A stretch of DNA of 64,000 bases. It comes from Paenibacillus sp. FSL R5-0623. Lineage in GTDB: Bacteria > Bacillota > Bacilli > Paenibacillales > Paenibacillaceae. Numbering within the stretch: position 1 is the first letter of the stretch; each line of letters begins with the position of its first letter. Below the pieces are notes generated by a model. That model saw nothing but the letters and a program-made list of their open reading frames with translations. It had not been told where the DNA came from and made no database searches. Where the stretch lies: the NCBI RefSeq assembly GCF_037974265.1, contig NZ_CP150233.1:6014001-6078000 (forward strand). Reading direction: 5' to 3'. Positions 6,771 to 15,229 of the stretch are shown one piece after another. Position numbers and translations under genes: made by a program.

Positions 6771-7775
6771 ATGAATTCAGTTCAAAAATTGCGTTGGGGC
6801 ATTCTTGGTAGCGCTAGTATTGCTGTGGAATCTGTCATTCCAGGCTTGCAGCAATCCGAGTTGAATGAAGTAACCGCGATCGCCAGTCGGGACGAAGATA
6901 AAGCCAAGCAGACGGCTGATCAACTTGGGATCGACAAGGCTTATGGCAGTTATGAAGCTTTGCTCGCGGATGATTCCATTGATGCGGTATATATCCCACT
7001 GCCGAATCATCTGCATCGGGAATGGACGATCCGTGCTGCTGAAGCAGGCAAACATATTTTGTGCGAAAAACCACTGGCTCTGACAGAGCAGGAAGCTCAG
7101 GAGATGGTTCAAGCTTGTGCAGATGCAGGTGTGCAGCTGGCTGAAGCATTCATGTACCGCCATCATCCACGATATGAGCAGATCCGGGATATCATCGCCA
7201 GCGGTGAGATCGGTGAGATCCGTGGTATGCACAGCACATTTTCATTTAATAACTCCAATGCATCCGGCAATGTCCGCTTTCGGAAGGAGTGGGGTGGAGG
7301 TGCACTGTATGATATCGGATGTTATTCCATCAGCGTAGCACGTCTGTTGCTTGGTCAAGAACCAAGCGCAGTTACCGTTATTGGCATGTTCTCTCCACAG
7401 CATGATCAAGTCGATATGATGGCTTCCGGACTGCTGGAATTCGATAATCACGTTGGCGTGACGTTTGACAGCAGCATGTGGGCAGCCTTCCGCAACACGC
7501 TGGAGGTATTGGGATCCGACGGGATTATTGAAGTACCTTCCGCATTTATCAGCGGACAGGACCGCAGTTCCAACTTCTATGTAACGGCTGGTGGTGAACG
7601 CAGAGAGATTGAAGTTCCGCAAGTGAACCACTACTCTCTACAGGGAGATGATATGGCACGTGCTGTACTTCAGAGCAAGGATCTGCGCTTCGCCCCTTCC
7701 GATGCAGTAGCTAATATGAAAGTACTGGAAGCTTGCCTTCGTTCAGCGGAAGAACGTACACGAATTACACTATAA
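6771..7775 (+). CDS. Gfo/Idh/MocA-family NAD(P)-dependent oxidoreductase
   Basis: A 334-residue sugar-type dehydrogenase. Residues 8-120 form the Rossmann domain; the nucleotide-binding loop reads GILGSASIA, and the characteristic CEKPLAL lysine motif is at about residue 98. The C-terminal alpha/beta domain contains GGGALYDIGCYSI, typical of the D-xylose 1-dehydrogenase (NADP+) / dimeric dihydrodiol dehydrogenase branch. RBS GGAGG lies 9 bases before the ATG. It forms an operon with the aldo-keto reductase 20 bases downstream and is divergent from an AraC regulator. This suggests oxidation or epimerisation of a sugar or polyol; the substrate cannot be read from sequence. Confidence 0.9.
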   Translation: MNSVQKLRWGILGSASIAVESVIPGLQQSELNEVTAIASRDEDKAKQTADQLGIDKAYGSYEALLADDSIDAVYIPLPNHLHREWTIRAAEAGKHILCEKPLALTEQEAQEMVQACADAGVQLAEAFMYRHHPRYEQIRDIIASGEIGEIRGMHSTFSFNNSNASGNVRFRKEWGGGALYDIGCYSISVARLLLGQEPSAVTVIGMFSPQHDQVDMMASGLLEFDNHVGVTFDSSMWAAFRNTLEVLGSDGIIEVPSAFISGQDRSSNFYVTAGGERREIEVPQVNHYSLQGDDMARAVLQSKDLRFAPSDAVANMKVLEACLRSAEERTRITL

Positions 7776-7795
7776 TTGAGAGGATGAACTGAGTT

Positions 7796-8743
7796 ATGGA
7801 ATATATCGAAATTGCTGGTGCAGGTAAACGTGTCTCCAGATTGATTAAAGGAACCGATTATTTCGTGCATAATGCCTATGATAAAGCAGCTACGAACATG
7901 GATGCTTTTCTGTCGATTGGCGGTAACACTGTAGATACAGCACATATCTATTGTGGTGGACAGAGTGAAGAAGTCCTTGGTCGTTATATGAAAGAACGCG
8001 GTAACCGTGACCAGATCGTCATTCTCACCAAAGGCGCGCATCATGACCAGAATGGGCCACGCGTGAACGCTGATGCCATCCGCAGTGACTTGATGGAAAG
8101 TCTGGAGCGTCTTCAGACAGATCACGTAGAGATGTATGCCTTGCACCGGGATGATCCCAATACCCCTGTCAGTGTTATTCTTGAAGCACTGAACGAACAT
8201 ATTGAATCCGGTAAAATCGGCGCAATTGGCGCCTCCAACTGGACCTGGCAGCGGCTCGAGGAAGCCAATGCATACGCTGCGGCAAATGGCCTGAAGGGCT
8301 TCACATTCAGCAGCCCAAATCTCAGTCTCGCCAAAGCAAACGAACCTTTCTGGGAAGGCTGTGTGTCAGCAGATGCAGAGACACTGGCATGGCATGAGCA
8401 ATCCAAGTTGCCCTTGCTATCCTGGTCCTCCCAAGCGCGTGGTTTCTTCACTGGAAGATTCACACCTGAAGTTCGGGATAACGAAGATCTGGTGCGTGTA
8501 TTCTACAGTGACGGCAACTGGGAACGGTTGCGCCGTGCTGAACAATTGGCGAATTCGAAGAAAACATCACCCATTCAGATTGCACTCGCTTATGTATTGA
8601 ATCAGACGTTCCCAACCTGTGCCCTGATCGGTGCCCAAAATCAGGCGGAGCTGCTCTCCTGTGACGAAGGGTCCCGCATCACGCTGACTCCTGCTGAAAT
8701 AACATGGCTGGATTTGGGCAGTGATGTACCGGCCGGCATCTAA
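7796..8743 (+). CDS. Aldo-keto reductase
   Basis: A 315-residue (alpha/beta)8-barrel oxidoreductase using NADPH. The catalytic tetrad is visible: Asp in VDTAHIY, the Tyr of the same motif, Lys in ILTKGAHH and His in YALHRDD. The C-terminal part has SSQARGF and the cofactor-proximal IGAQNQAELL. The N-terminus lacks the long loops of vertebrate AKRs, as usual for bacterial sugar/aldehyde members. It is translated 20 bases after the upstream oxidoreductase with GAGAGGATG as RBS, so the two probably act in one carbohydrate route. A terminator follows. Confidence 0.9.
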   Translation: MEYIEIAGAGKRVSRLIKGTDYFVHNAYDKAATNMDAFLSIGGNTVDTAHIYCGGQSEEVLGRYMKERGNRDQIVILTKGAHHDQNGPRVNADAIRSDLMESLERLQTDHVEMYALHRDDPNTPVSVILEALNEHIESGKIGAIGASNWTWQRLEEANAYAAANGLKGFTFSSPNLSLAKANEPFWEGCVSADAETLAWHEQSKLPLLSWSSQARGFFTGRFTPEVRDNEDLVRVFYSDGNWERLRRAEQLANSKKTSPIQIALAYVLNQTFPTCALIGAQNQAELLSCDEGSRITLTPAEITWLDLGSDVPAGI

Positions 8744-8773
8744 AGAAAGTTAATTATTCATCAACAAATACAG

Positions 8774-8813
8774 AAGGACTTACCCCAGAGCACATCTCTG
8801 AAGGTAAGTCCTT
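8774..8813. terminator. Terminator between convergent genes
   Basis: A perfect 11-base-pair stem (8774-8784 with 8803-8813) has an inner CAGAG/CTCTG stem in the loop. The tail on the plus strand is only moderately T-rich. It lies between the stops of the aldo-keto reductase (+) and the second oxidoreductase (-). Confidence 0.7.
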
Positions 8814-8869
8814 TATATCATAGATTAAGCCATATAGAATGTTAGAAATTGCACTGTTATTCAGTTGAA

Positions 8870-9889
8870 TTACAGCTTAATGATCTGACCTGTTTTCTCG
8901 GATTCGAATGCTGCCAGGATCACTTGCAGGGAACGTAAGCCCTCTTCCCCGGAAATCGCTGGAGGTGTTTGGGTTACAATCGACTCTACAAATGCGTCAA
9001 TCACACCACTCGGCACTTGTTTCTCATTGGTAGCCATGGCACCAACTTTGTACGTCTCAACTGTACCATTGGTCAGTTCAACGATAACTTCATCGCCTTC
9101 CACTGTTCCGATCTTCATAACACCATTCTCGCACCACAGCACTGTACTGTTGTCTCCAGCTCTGTATTGTGTCCAGCTTGCTACGAGCGTTCCGATCGCT
9201 CCGCTCTTCATACGCAGCAAACAAGTTGCGTTATCGTCAACTTTAGTGCCTTCCTTGTGCAGCGTGCTGATGAAACCAGCCACTTCAGATACTTCATCAT
9301 TCAGCAAATAACGGATGAAGTCTGATTTGTGTACGCCCAGGTCGCCCATCGCGCCCATAATCGCTTCTTCTTTACGGAAGAACCAGCTTTCAGCTCCGTC
9401 CACACTCCATGCTTCCGGACCCGGGTGACCAAACGATGTACGGAAATTCAGGACTTTACCGAGTTTGCCGGAGTCGAGAATTTCTTTTGCTTTTACGTGA
9501 GGAGGCATCAAACGCTGGTTGTGTCCAACCATCAAGTACACGCCATTTTTCTTGGCAGCTTCGATCATTTGCTCGCCTTCCTCAGTGGATACTGCCATTG
9601 GTTTCTCAACCAATACATGCTTGCCCGCATTTGCAGCAGCAATCGCCATTGGCGCATGCAGATAGTTTGGTGTACACACACTAACGGCATCCACCGTTTC
9701 GTTTGCAAGCAATTCTTCGTAACTGGAATACGCTTTACCGCCGTAAGTCTCGGCCATCTTCTCCGCACGCTCCACAATCGGGTCGGCAAAAGCGACAAGT
9801 TCTACGTTCTCATTGGCAGCGTACTCTGGAATATGTCTGCGCTCGGCAATGGCTCCACAGCCGAATACAGCAACTTTAATTTTACTCAT
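8870..9889 (-). CDS. Gfo/Idh/MocA-family oxidoreductase
   Basis: A 339-residue NAD(P)-dependent sugar oxidoreductase distinct from the one at 6.8 kb. The Rossmann loop FGCGAIAERRHIP and the VEKPMAV lysine motif are present. The catalytic-domain segment MGDLGVHKSDFIRYLL supplies the Asp and His used by inositol/scyllo-inosose-type dehydrogenases. The ATG at 9889 is preferred over 9895 because AAGGAG is only 4 bases from the latter and 10 from the former. It is 55 bases downstream of the TIM-barrel isomerase gene; this pair is common in Firmicute operons for inositol or rare-sugar breakdown. Substrate unknown. Confidence 0.9.
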   Translation of the reverse strand: MSKIKVAVFGCGAIAERRHIPEYAANENVELVAFADPIVERAEKMAETYGGKAYSSYEELLANETVDAVSVCTPNYLHAPMAIAAANAGKHVLVEKPMAVSTEEGEQMIEAAKKNGVYLMVGHNQRLMPPHVKAKEILDSGKLGKVLNFRTSFGHPGPEAWSVDGAESWFFRKEEAIMGAMGDLGVHKSDFIRYLLNDEVSEVAGFISTLHKEGTKVDDNATCLLRMKSGAIGTLVASWTQYRAGDNSTVLWCENGVMKIGTVEGDEVIVELTNGTVETYKVGAMATNEKQVPSGVIDAFVESIVTQTPPAISGEEGLRSLQVILAAFESEKTGQIIKL

Positions 9890-9944
9890 GTACATAAGTC
9901 TCCTTTGACAAATAGATTCGCATTTTTCATGGTTTGATGGTCCA

Positions 9945-10721
9945 TTAGAATTGATTCAGGTAGTTTTCTTTCAACCAGTTGTAGCTGTTGGATACGCTCT
10001 CAAGCGGAGGGTTCTGACATACGTCTTGTTCCACGATCAGCCATTTCACACCTGCATTCGTAGCGCCTTCAATAACAGCTGGCAGGTCAACCGAACCTTG
10101 TCCCAATTCCAGTGTTTTCATCTGGCCCTGTTCGTCTTTGCTGAAGTCCTTCAGATGAAGCAGCGGCAAGCGACCCGCATATTTATTAATATACTCGATC
10201 GGATTTTGTCCCGCAAATTGTACCCAACATACGTCCATTTCCACTTTTACCGCTTCCGGTGATGTTTGAGCAAACATGGCATCAAAGGCATTGGCATCGC
10301 CAACCTGACCGTGGAATTCAAAGTCATGGTTATGGTATCCGAAGATCAATCCTTGTTTCGCTGCTTCAGCTCCATATTGTTGTAACTCAGCGAATAGCTT
10401 GGTCCAACCTTCTGCATTCTCAGGACGATCTTCTGGCATCAGGTAAGGGCAAATGATATATTGTGCACCAATTGTTTTCAAGTAATCGATTTGTTTCTGC
10501 AAGTCTTCGCGCATCGCATGTAATGAAACGTGGCTGCTGAATCCTTTCAGTCCAAGTTCATCTAGTAGCGCTTTCATTTCCTCAGCTGGAATATCGCCAT
10601 ATCCGGCAAACTCCACACCTTCATATCCAAGGGCCGCTACCTTACGCAACGTACCACGAAAATCTGCTGCAGTTTCATCACGGAGTGTAAACAATTGCAA
10701 ACCAATATTAAGTTTTTTCAT
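9945..10721 (-). CDS. Sugar phosphate isomerase/epimerase (xylose-isomerase-like TIM barrel)
   Basis: A 258-residue AP-endonuclease-2-type TIM barrel, the fold of IolE, IolI, tagatose epimerase and similar enzymes. Metal-binding residues are visible: His in FGYHNHDFEF, Glu/Asp in VKVEMDVCW, His in LLHLKDF, and a final Glu in WLIVEQD. RBS AGAGGTG lies about 8 bases before the ATG at 10721. It is the first gene of a two-gene minus-strand operon with the oxidoreductase at 8.9 kb and is likely to isomerise or dehydrate its substrate. The AraC gene transcribed away from it at 11.1 kb is a possible regulator. Confidence 0.9.
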   Translation of the reverse strand: MKKLNIGLQLFTLRDETAADFRGTLRKVAALGYEGVEFAGYGDIPAEEMKALLDELGLKGFSSHVSLHAMREDLQKQIDYLKTIGAQYIICPYLMPEDRPENAEGWTKLFAELQQYGAEAAKQGLIFGYHNHDFEFHGQVGDANAFDAMFAQTSPEAVKVEMDVCWVQFAGQNPIEYINKYAGRLPLLHLKDFSKDEQGQMKTLELGQGSVDLPAVIEGATNAGVKWLIVEQDVCQNPPLESVSNSYNWLKENYLNQF

Positions 10722-11133
10722 GTAGGATACACCTCTGTTCTCAAATTTGCTTTCATTGCTCTATCTGGTATCATCCTAACGCAAAACAGGCTAGAATGAA
10801 CATATACAATATAGTCAGAACATGAACTATCTGATCAAATTTTATTTCCATCATTTTGCATCTATTGAATGTAGCCAATTTCAACTGAAGATATTTACAC
10901 TGGCACTCCGATGACAGAACAACCTTCCGATCGCTGTTATCCCCAGATTTTTTTGATTTCCTTTTCAAAAGGATAAAATCCGGAGATAAAGGCAAGTTTA
11001 TGCTTCCGATGCAGCTTTCTTTCAGAAAGCTTTTAACTTCGTTTCTTCAGGTTCTTTCTGTCCTCTCCGTTTTCGTGTAAATGTTAAGTTAAACTTATGA
11101 TGTAAAGGATGTACATATTGGGGGATTTTATCT
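10722..11133. other. Intergenic region between divergent isomerase and AraC genes
   Basis: No convincing gene. An inverted repeat AGCTTTCT-TTC-AGAAAGCT (11013-11031) lies about 100 bases before the AraC gene; it may be an operator or a weak terminator. A possible plus-strand -10 TATGAT is at about 11096-11101 without a good -35. A 74-codon minus-strand frame has no ribosome site and no recognisable content. Confidence 0.5.
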
Positions 11134-11964
11134 TTGGATACGTTAGAGACATCTGTACTGATCTGTGACTACTCATACCACTATAAGGCGTTCACTCATA
11201 ATATGAAGGGCGAGCTGCAAACCTATCTGTTCCGCCTGCAGACCGAAGGCTCATGCAAAGTATATGTACAGGATGAGGAATTCAGGATGACGAGCGGGGA
11301 CTTGCTGCTCTTAAAGCCTGGTGACGACTATCATCTCGTTGTAGATGAACCACATAAGGAAGGACGTTTGTCCAGCGGAGATTATTATCTGTTCTGCGAG
11401 GGCAGCTGGATCGAGAACTGGTGGAAACGGCAGCATCGATCCACCGTGAGCCGAATTGGACTTGATGACAAGCTCATCAGCCTGTGGAGAAATATGTTAC
11501 TTGAGAAACGTCGCGGACCTCTTGAGGAGAATGCGGAGCTAAAGGATGCGTTACTGCGCGGGTTATGTCTGTATATTGACCGGGCAATTAAAGAGAATAT
11601 TCAGACTGATCGGGCAGTGTCCTCTGCGCTGAAGTTAAAACGTTTTATTGAGGAGCATGCCACGGTTACGTTCAAGCTTGAGGAAGCGGCTCGTTATGCG
11701 GGGCTCAGTCTGTCACGTGCAGTCCGTTTATTCAAGGAGCACTACAATCAGACCATGATTCAATATGCGATTGAGATCCGTCTGAATGCAGCGCTGGAAC
11801 GAATGAAATACAGTGAAATGACACTGGAGCATATTGCGGAATCCTGCGGTTTTGCAAGCTACTCCTATTTCCACCGGGTATTCCGGGCGCACTTCGGTGT
11901 GTCTCCGGCAGAGTATCTCAAATCCAAGCAGCATGAGCCTATCGATGATCTGGAGCATGTATGA
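11134..11964 (+). CDS. AraC-family transcriptional regulator
   Basis: A 276-residue regulator with an N-terminal cupin domain (VYVQDEEFRMTSGDLLLLKPGDDYHL) and a C-terminal AraC DNA-binding domain: FKLEEAARYAGLSLSRAVRLFK, then LEHIAESCGFASYSYFHRVF. It appears to start with TTG at 11134, with GGGGGA about 8 bases upstream; no better ATG lies before the cupin domain. It is divergent from the isomerase/oxidoreductase operon, so a role in sugar-responsive control of that operon is plausible. A terminator follows directly and separates it from the two-component system. Confidence 0.9.
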   Translation: MDTLETSVLICDYSYHYKAFTHNMKGELQTYLFRLQTEGSCKVYVQDEEFRMTSGDLLLLKPGDDYHLVVDEPHKEGRLSSGDYYLFCEGSWIENWWKRQHRSTVSRIGLDDKLISLWRNMLLEKRRGPLEENAELKDALLRGLCLYIDRAIKENIQTDRAVSSALKLKRFIEEHATVTFKLEEAARYAGLSLSRAVRLFKEHYNQTMIQYAIEIRLNAALERMKYSEMTLEHIAESCGFASYSYFHRVFRAHFGVSPAEYLKSKQHEPIDDLEHV

Positions 11965-11978
11965 TGTTAAGTATCAGA

Positions 11979-12013
11979 AACCCATGACCTTAAAGAGGTT
12001 CATGGGTTATTTT
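11979..12013 (+). terminator. Intrinsic terminator after the AraC gene
   Basis: AACCCATGA (11979-11987) pairs with TCATGGGTT (12000-12008), with an inner CCT/AGG extension, followed by ATTTT. Confidence 0.8.
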
Positions 12014-12200
12014 AATACATTGAACTGTGATCAACTCTCAGTACGACTGGAAGTCAGAACGTTTTATATAAGAATGAAGTACACTTCAATATTTTTTCAT
12101 GTGACTCCAAGAGAACAAGACTGTACAATTATAAAGACTGTCACCTTACCTACTTCATATATCTCATTGAATTCCCATCTATCATACTGGAGCGATACAT

Positions 12201-12902
12201 ATGCTAACCCACCAGCGCAAAGTCCTCATCATCGAGGATGAATCCGATATTTCGCGCATTCTGCGAGATTATTTAACTAAAAATCAATATGAAGCCGCCG
12301 TGGCAGCCACTGGACAAGACGGGCTTCAGATCATGGATCTTATTCAACCAGACTACATCATTCTGGATATTATGCTTCCGGACATGGACGGGATCGAGGT
12401 CTGTCGAGAGATCAGAAGGCGCAACAATATCCCCATCCTCATTCTAAGTGCCAGAGGCAGTGATACCGATAAGGTACTTGGTCTTGGCTTTGGAGCAGAC
12501 GACTATATGACCAAGCCCTTCTCGCTGAGCGAACTGTTAGCACGGATTAATGCCCACTTCAGGCGTTATGACAGCATGACATCCGTTGGAGACAGAACAG
12601 ATCTGCTGCATCTTGGAAACCTGGTGATTGATAAAAAAGCCTATAAAGTTACATTAAACGGATCGGAAGTTTCTCTGTCTGCCAAGGAATTCGAATTGCT
12701 TCATTACTTGGCAAGCAACAAGAATCAGGTATTCTCCAAAGCCCAGTTGCTCGACGCCATCTGGGGATATGCAACCTACGGCGATGAAAATACCGTAACC
12801 GTGTACATTCGCAGACTGCGTGAAAAAATCGAGGCAGATGCCTCGCATCCGACCGTTCTGAAGACGGTATGGGGTGTCGGTTACAAATTCAATTACGAAT
12901 AA
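12201..12902 (+). CDS. OmpR/PhoB-family response regulator
   Basis: A 233-residue two-component regulator. The receiver domain (residues 7-120) has the acidic pocket EDE, the phosphoacceptor Asp56 (IILDIML), the switch Ser (LSARGSD) and the conserved Lys in MTKPFS. The C-terminal winged helix (about 135-230) ends in TVYIRRLREKIE and VWGVGYKF. RBS GGAG lies 8 bases before the ATG. The kinase starts 20 bases downstream and an ABC transporter follows, so it probably controls that transporter. The approximately 190-base upstream gap should hold the promoter; no hexamer pair was convincing. Confidence 0.95.
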   Translation: MLTHQRKVLIIEDESDISRILRDYLTKNQYEAAVAATGQDGLQIMDLIQPDYIILDIMLPDMDGIEVCREIRRRNNIPILILSARGSDTDKVLGLGFGADDYMTKPFSLSELLARINAHFRRYDSMTSVGDRTDLLHLGNLVIDKKAYKVTLNGSEVSLSAKEFELLHYLASNKNQVFSKAQLLDAIWGYATYGDENTVTVYIRRLREKIEADASHPTVLKTVWGVGYKFNYE

Positions 12903-12922
12903 GTGAGATTGGAGGCTCCCAC

Positions 12923-14365
12923 ATGTCATTGAACAGCTGGTCCAAACGCTGGTTGTTAACAACACTTGGGCTTCTCATTATTATCGTTTTAAGTATCCTT
13001 GCACTGTCGATGATGCTGTTACAAGATCAAAATTCAGGCGAATCCAATCTGTCTCTGAATCAGGTTCGACTCAAGATCAATCCGATCTTACTCGCTTTGG
13101 AGCAAAATCATCAGTATCTTAATGAACAAAATATTCGTGAAGACATACGTTCCACCGCCAGAGAGACCGGGGTTCTGCTTACCTATCTAAACTTGGATGG
13201 AAAAGTCATTCTGTCCTCCGACCCCACCTCTGAAGGAACGCAAGTTAATCTGCGTACAGCTCTTCATTATGATCTGCATCATGCCACGCAGGCCGCTGAC
13301 GGTAACGATACGCTTGATATTGCGTTTCCCGTGATGGACGGACCGATGGGAAGTCAGATCGGCAATGCCATCTTTACCATCCCCCAAACGATGGTTACGG
13401 TTCAGCAACCGATGACTTTTCCGGTTATATTGATTAGCGCACTCATGCTCCTGTCACTGGTTCTGAGCTTATTTCTATTCTGGATGAAACGAAAACTGGA
13501 CAGACACCTGCTCTCTCCCATCCATCAATTGAAGCAACATGCGGAATCCATGCTTAAAGGCAATTATGAAGAAAAAATCCAGTACAACCGGAACGATGAA
13601 TTGCTCGAAGTATATGCCATGTTTGATCTAATGCGCACGGAGATTAAACATATGAGCGAGCAGCGTATTCAGCAGGAACAAGCACAAAAAGAACTCATCA
13701 CCAATATATCTCATGATATTAAAACACCAATTACAACAATAAAAGCATACATAGAAGCTATTGAGGAAGGACTATGCAACGATCAGGAGACGCTGATGGA
13801 ATATATGGGAGTCATGCGGACCCATACAGATAAAACGGCCCGCCTTGTGGAGGATCTACTGGTTCATGCACTTCAGGAATTGGGGCAAATTTCGGTGGAA
13901 ATCCGTGAAATGTACAGCGGGCCTATACTGGAGACGATGTTGAAACCGATTGAACATGTTGTCCTAACAAAGGGGCTTATCTATAAAGGACCCAATTACA
14001 TCCCCAATGTGTTAATCGCTATCGACCCCACTCGAATTGAACAGGTGATCTCCAATCTTGCCGCCAATGCCCTCAAGCATACAGCTCCAGGAGACATGAT
14101 CCGTATAGATATGGAACTGGAATCCGGACACTTGAAAGTGACGATTGCCGATTCGGGTCAGGGAATACGTGTACAGGACATGCCGTTTGTTTTCCAGCGT
14201 TACTTCAGAGGCCAGGCGAGCCATGCAGAACAACGTGTTCAGGAAGGTACAGGGTTGGGCCTTTCCATCTGCCAAAGCATTATTGAAGCACATGGAGGCC
14301 ATATTTCCTTTACTAGTAAAGAAGGGCAAGGTACTACCTTCCGGTTCTATCTGCCGATCTGCTGA
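12923..14365 (+). CDS. Sensor histidine kinase
   Basis: A 480-residue membrane kinase partnered with the upstream regulator. TM1 is at about 11-32, an external domain of about 130 residues follows, TM2 is at about 166-187, then HAMP. HisKA has the phospho-acceptor His264 in NISHDIKTP. HATPase_c has the N box QVISNLAANALKHT and the G boxes DSGQGI and GTGLGLSI. The true start is the ATG at 12923 (GGAGG, 7 bases spacing); an earlier frame overlaps the regulator gene. The sizeable external domain separates it from BceS-type intramembrane-sensing kinases, although the genetic layout (kinase, regulator, ABC exporter) is like a peptide-antibiotic detoxification module. Confidence 0.95.
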   Translation: MSLNSWSKRWLLTTLGLLIIIVLSILALSMMLLQDQNSGESNLSLNQVRLKINPILLALEQNHQYLNEQNIREDIRSTARETGVLLTYLNLDGKVILSSDPTSEGTQVNLRTALHYDLHHATQAADGNDTLDIAFPVMDGPMGSQIGNAIFTIPQTMVTVQQPMTFPVILISALMLLSLVLSLFLFWMKRKLDRHLLSPIHQLKQHAESMLKGNYEEKIQYNRNDELLEVYAMFDLMRTEIKHMSEQRIQQEQAQKELITNISHDIKTPITTIKAYIEAIEEGLCNDQETLMEYMGVMRTHTDKTARLVEDLLVHALQELGQISVEIREMYSGPILETMLKPIEHVVLTKGLIYKGPNYIPNVLIAIDPTRIEQVISNLAANALKHTAPGDMIRIDMELESGHLKVTIADSGQGIRVQDMPFVFQRYFRGQASHAEQRVQEGTGLGLSICQSIIEAHGGHISFTSKEGQGTTFRFYLPIC

Positions 14366-14380
14366 GCCCACACTCAGCAG
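14359..14380 (+). other. Stem-loop at the kinase/ABC transporter junction
   Basis: CTGCTGAG (14359-14366), a 6-base loop and CTCAGCAG (14373-14380) form a perfect 8-base-pair stem that includes the kinase stop codon. There is no T-run, so it is not a standard terminator; it could adjust relative mRNA levels of the two halves of the operon. Confidence 0.4.
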
Positions 14381-14468
14381 CTGTAATACTTTATTCATAA
14401 TTTGATAAGGCTTCCTCAACATCCCTCCTCTAGAATGAATCCTATACTGCACTTGGGAGTGATTCGAC

Positions 14469-15227
14469 TTGTCCAAAAAAGTGATTATCCGTGCACAGAA
14501 TCTGTGCAAAACGTACAACAGCGGAAGTGAACAATATCATGCCATCCGTAATGTTGATCTCGACATCTATGAAGGAGAATTCACGGTCATCATGGGTAAC
14601 TCTGGCTCTGGCAAATCAACCCTCCTATATCTGCTAAGCGGACTGGACCAGATCACAGCAGGTGAGGTCTATTTTCGCGATCAGCGGATTGACGTTTATA
14701 GTGAACGGGAAATGTCCGACTTCCGCACCCGCCGGATTGGTTATATCTATCAGAGCATCAATCTGGTCCCAGACCTTTCCATCAAAGAGAACATTGCTTT
14801 ACCGGGATATATTGCTGGAAACAAAACGAAGGACATCCAATCCCGCGCTGCTGAGCTGATGAATGCCATGGATATTGATGGACAGCGTGACCGCCTCCCC
14901 TCCCAGACATCTGGAGGACAACAGCAGCGAGCTGCCATTGCACGGGCTTTGATCAATTCACCGGATATCATCTTTGCGGATGAACCGACCGGAAGCCTGA
15001 ACATGGAACACGGCACAGCTGTTCTCGATATCCTTACAGACCTCAACCGGAAAGGACAGTCCGTTGTTATGGTGACGCATGATATCAAAGCCGCCTGTCG
15101 GGCAGATCGCCTGATCTACATTTTGGACGGCAAGATTGGCGGAATCCTTGAGTTTAACACCTATGACGAACATCAAATTCAGGATCGTGAAGCGATCATC
15201 TTCGCTTTAGTTACGGGGAAGGAATAA
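14469..15227 (+). CDS. ABC transporter ATP-binding protein (MacB/LolD type)
   Basis: A 252-residue ATPase with Walker A GNSGSGKST, Q-loop region, signature TSGGQQQRAAIARAL, Walker B IIFADEPTGSL and H-loop VMVTHD. This is the class that pairs with FtsX-like permeases. It starts with TTG at 14469 with GGGAGTG upstream; no in-frame ATG precedes the conserved N-terminus. The permease gene begins 2 bases after its stop. Together with the preceding two-component system it suggests a regulated efflux or mechanotransmission pump for a cell-envelope-active compound. Confidence 0.95.
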   Translation: MSKKVIIRAQNLCKTYNSGSEQYHAIRNVDLDIYEGEFTVIMGNSGSGKSTLLYLLSGLDQITAGEVYFRDQRIDVYSEREMSDFRTRRIGYIYQSINLVPDLSIKENIALPGYIAGNKTKDIQSRAAELMNAMDIDGQRDRLPSQTSGGQQQRAAIARALINSPDIIFADEPTGSLNMEHGTAVLDILTDLNRKGQSVVMVTHDIKAACRADRLIYILDGKIGGILEFNTYDEHQIQDREAIIFALVTGKE

Positions 15228-15229
15228 CG

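Noticed and set aside
10771..10995. 74-codon minus-strand frame in the isomerase/AraC intergenic region
   Set aside because: No Shine-Dalgarno sequence, no recognisable domain, AT-rich promoter-like surroundings.
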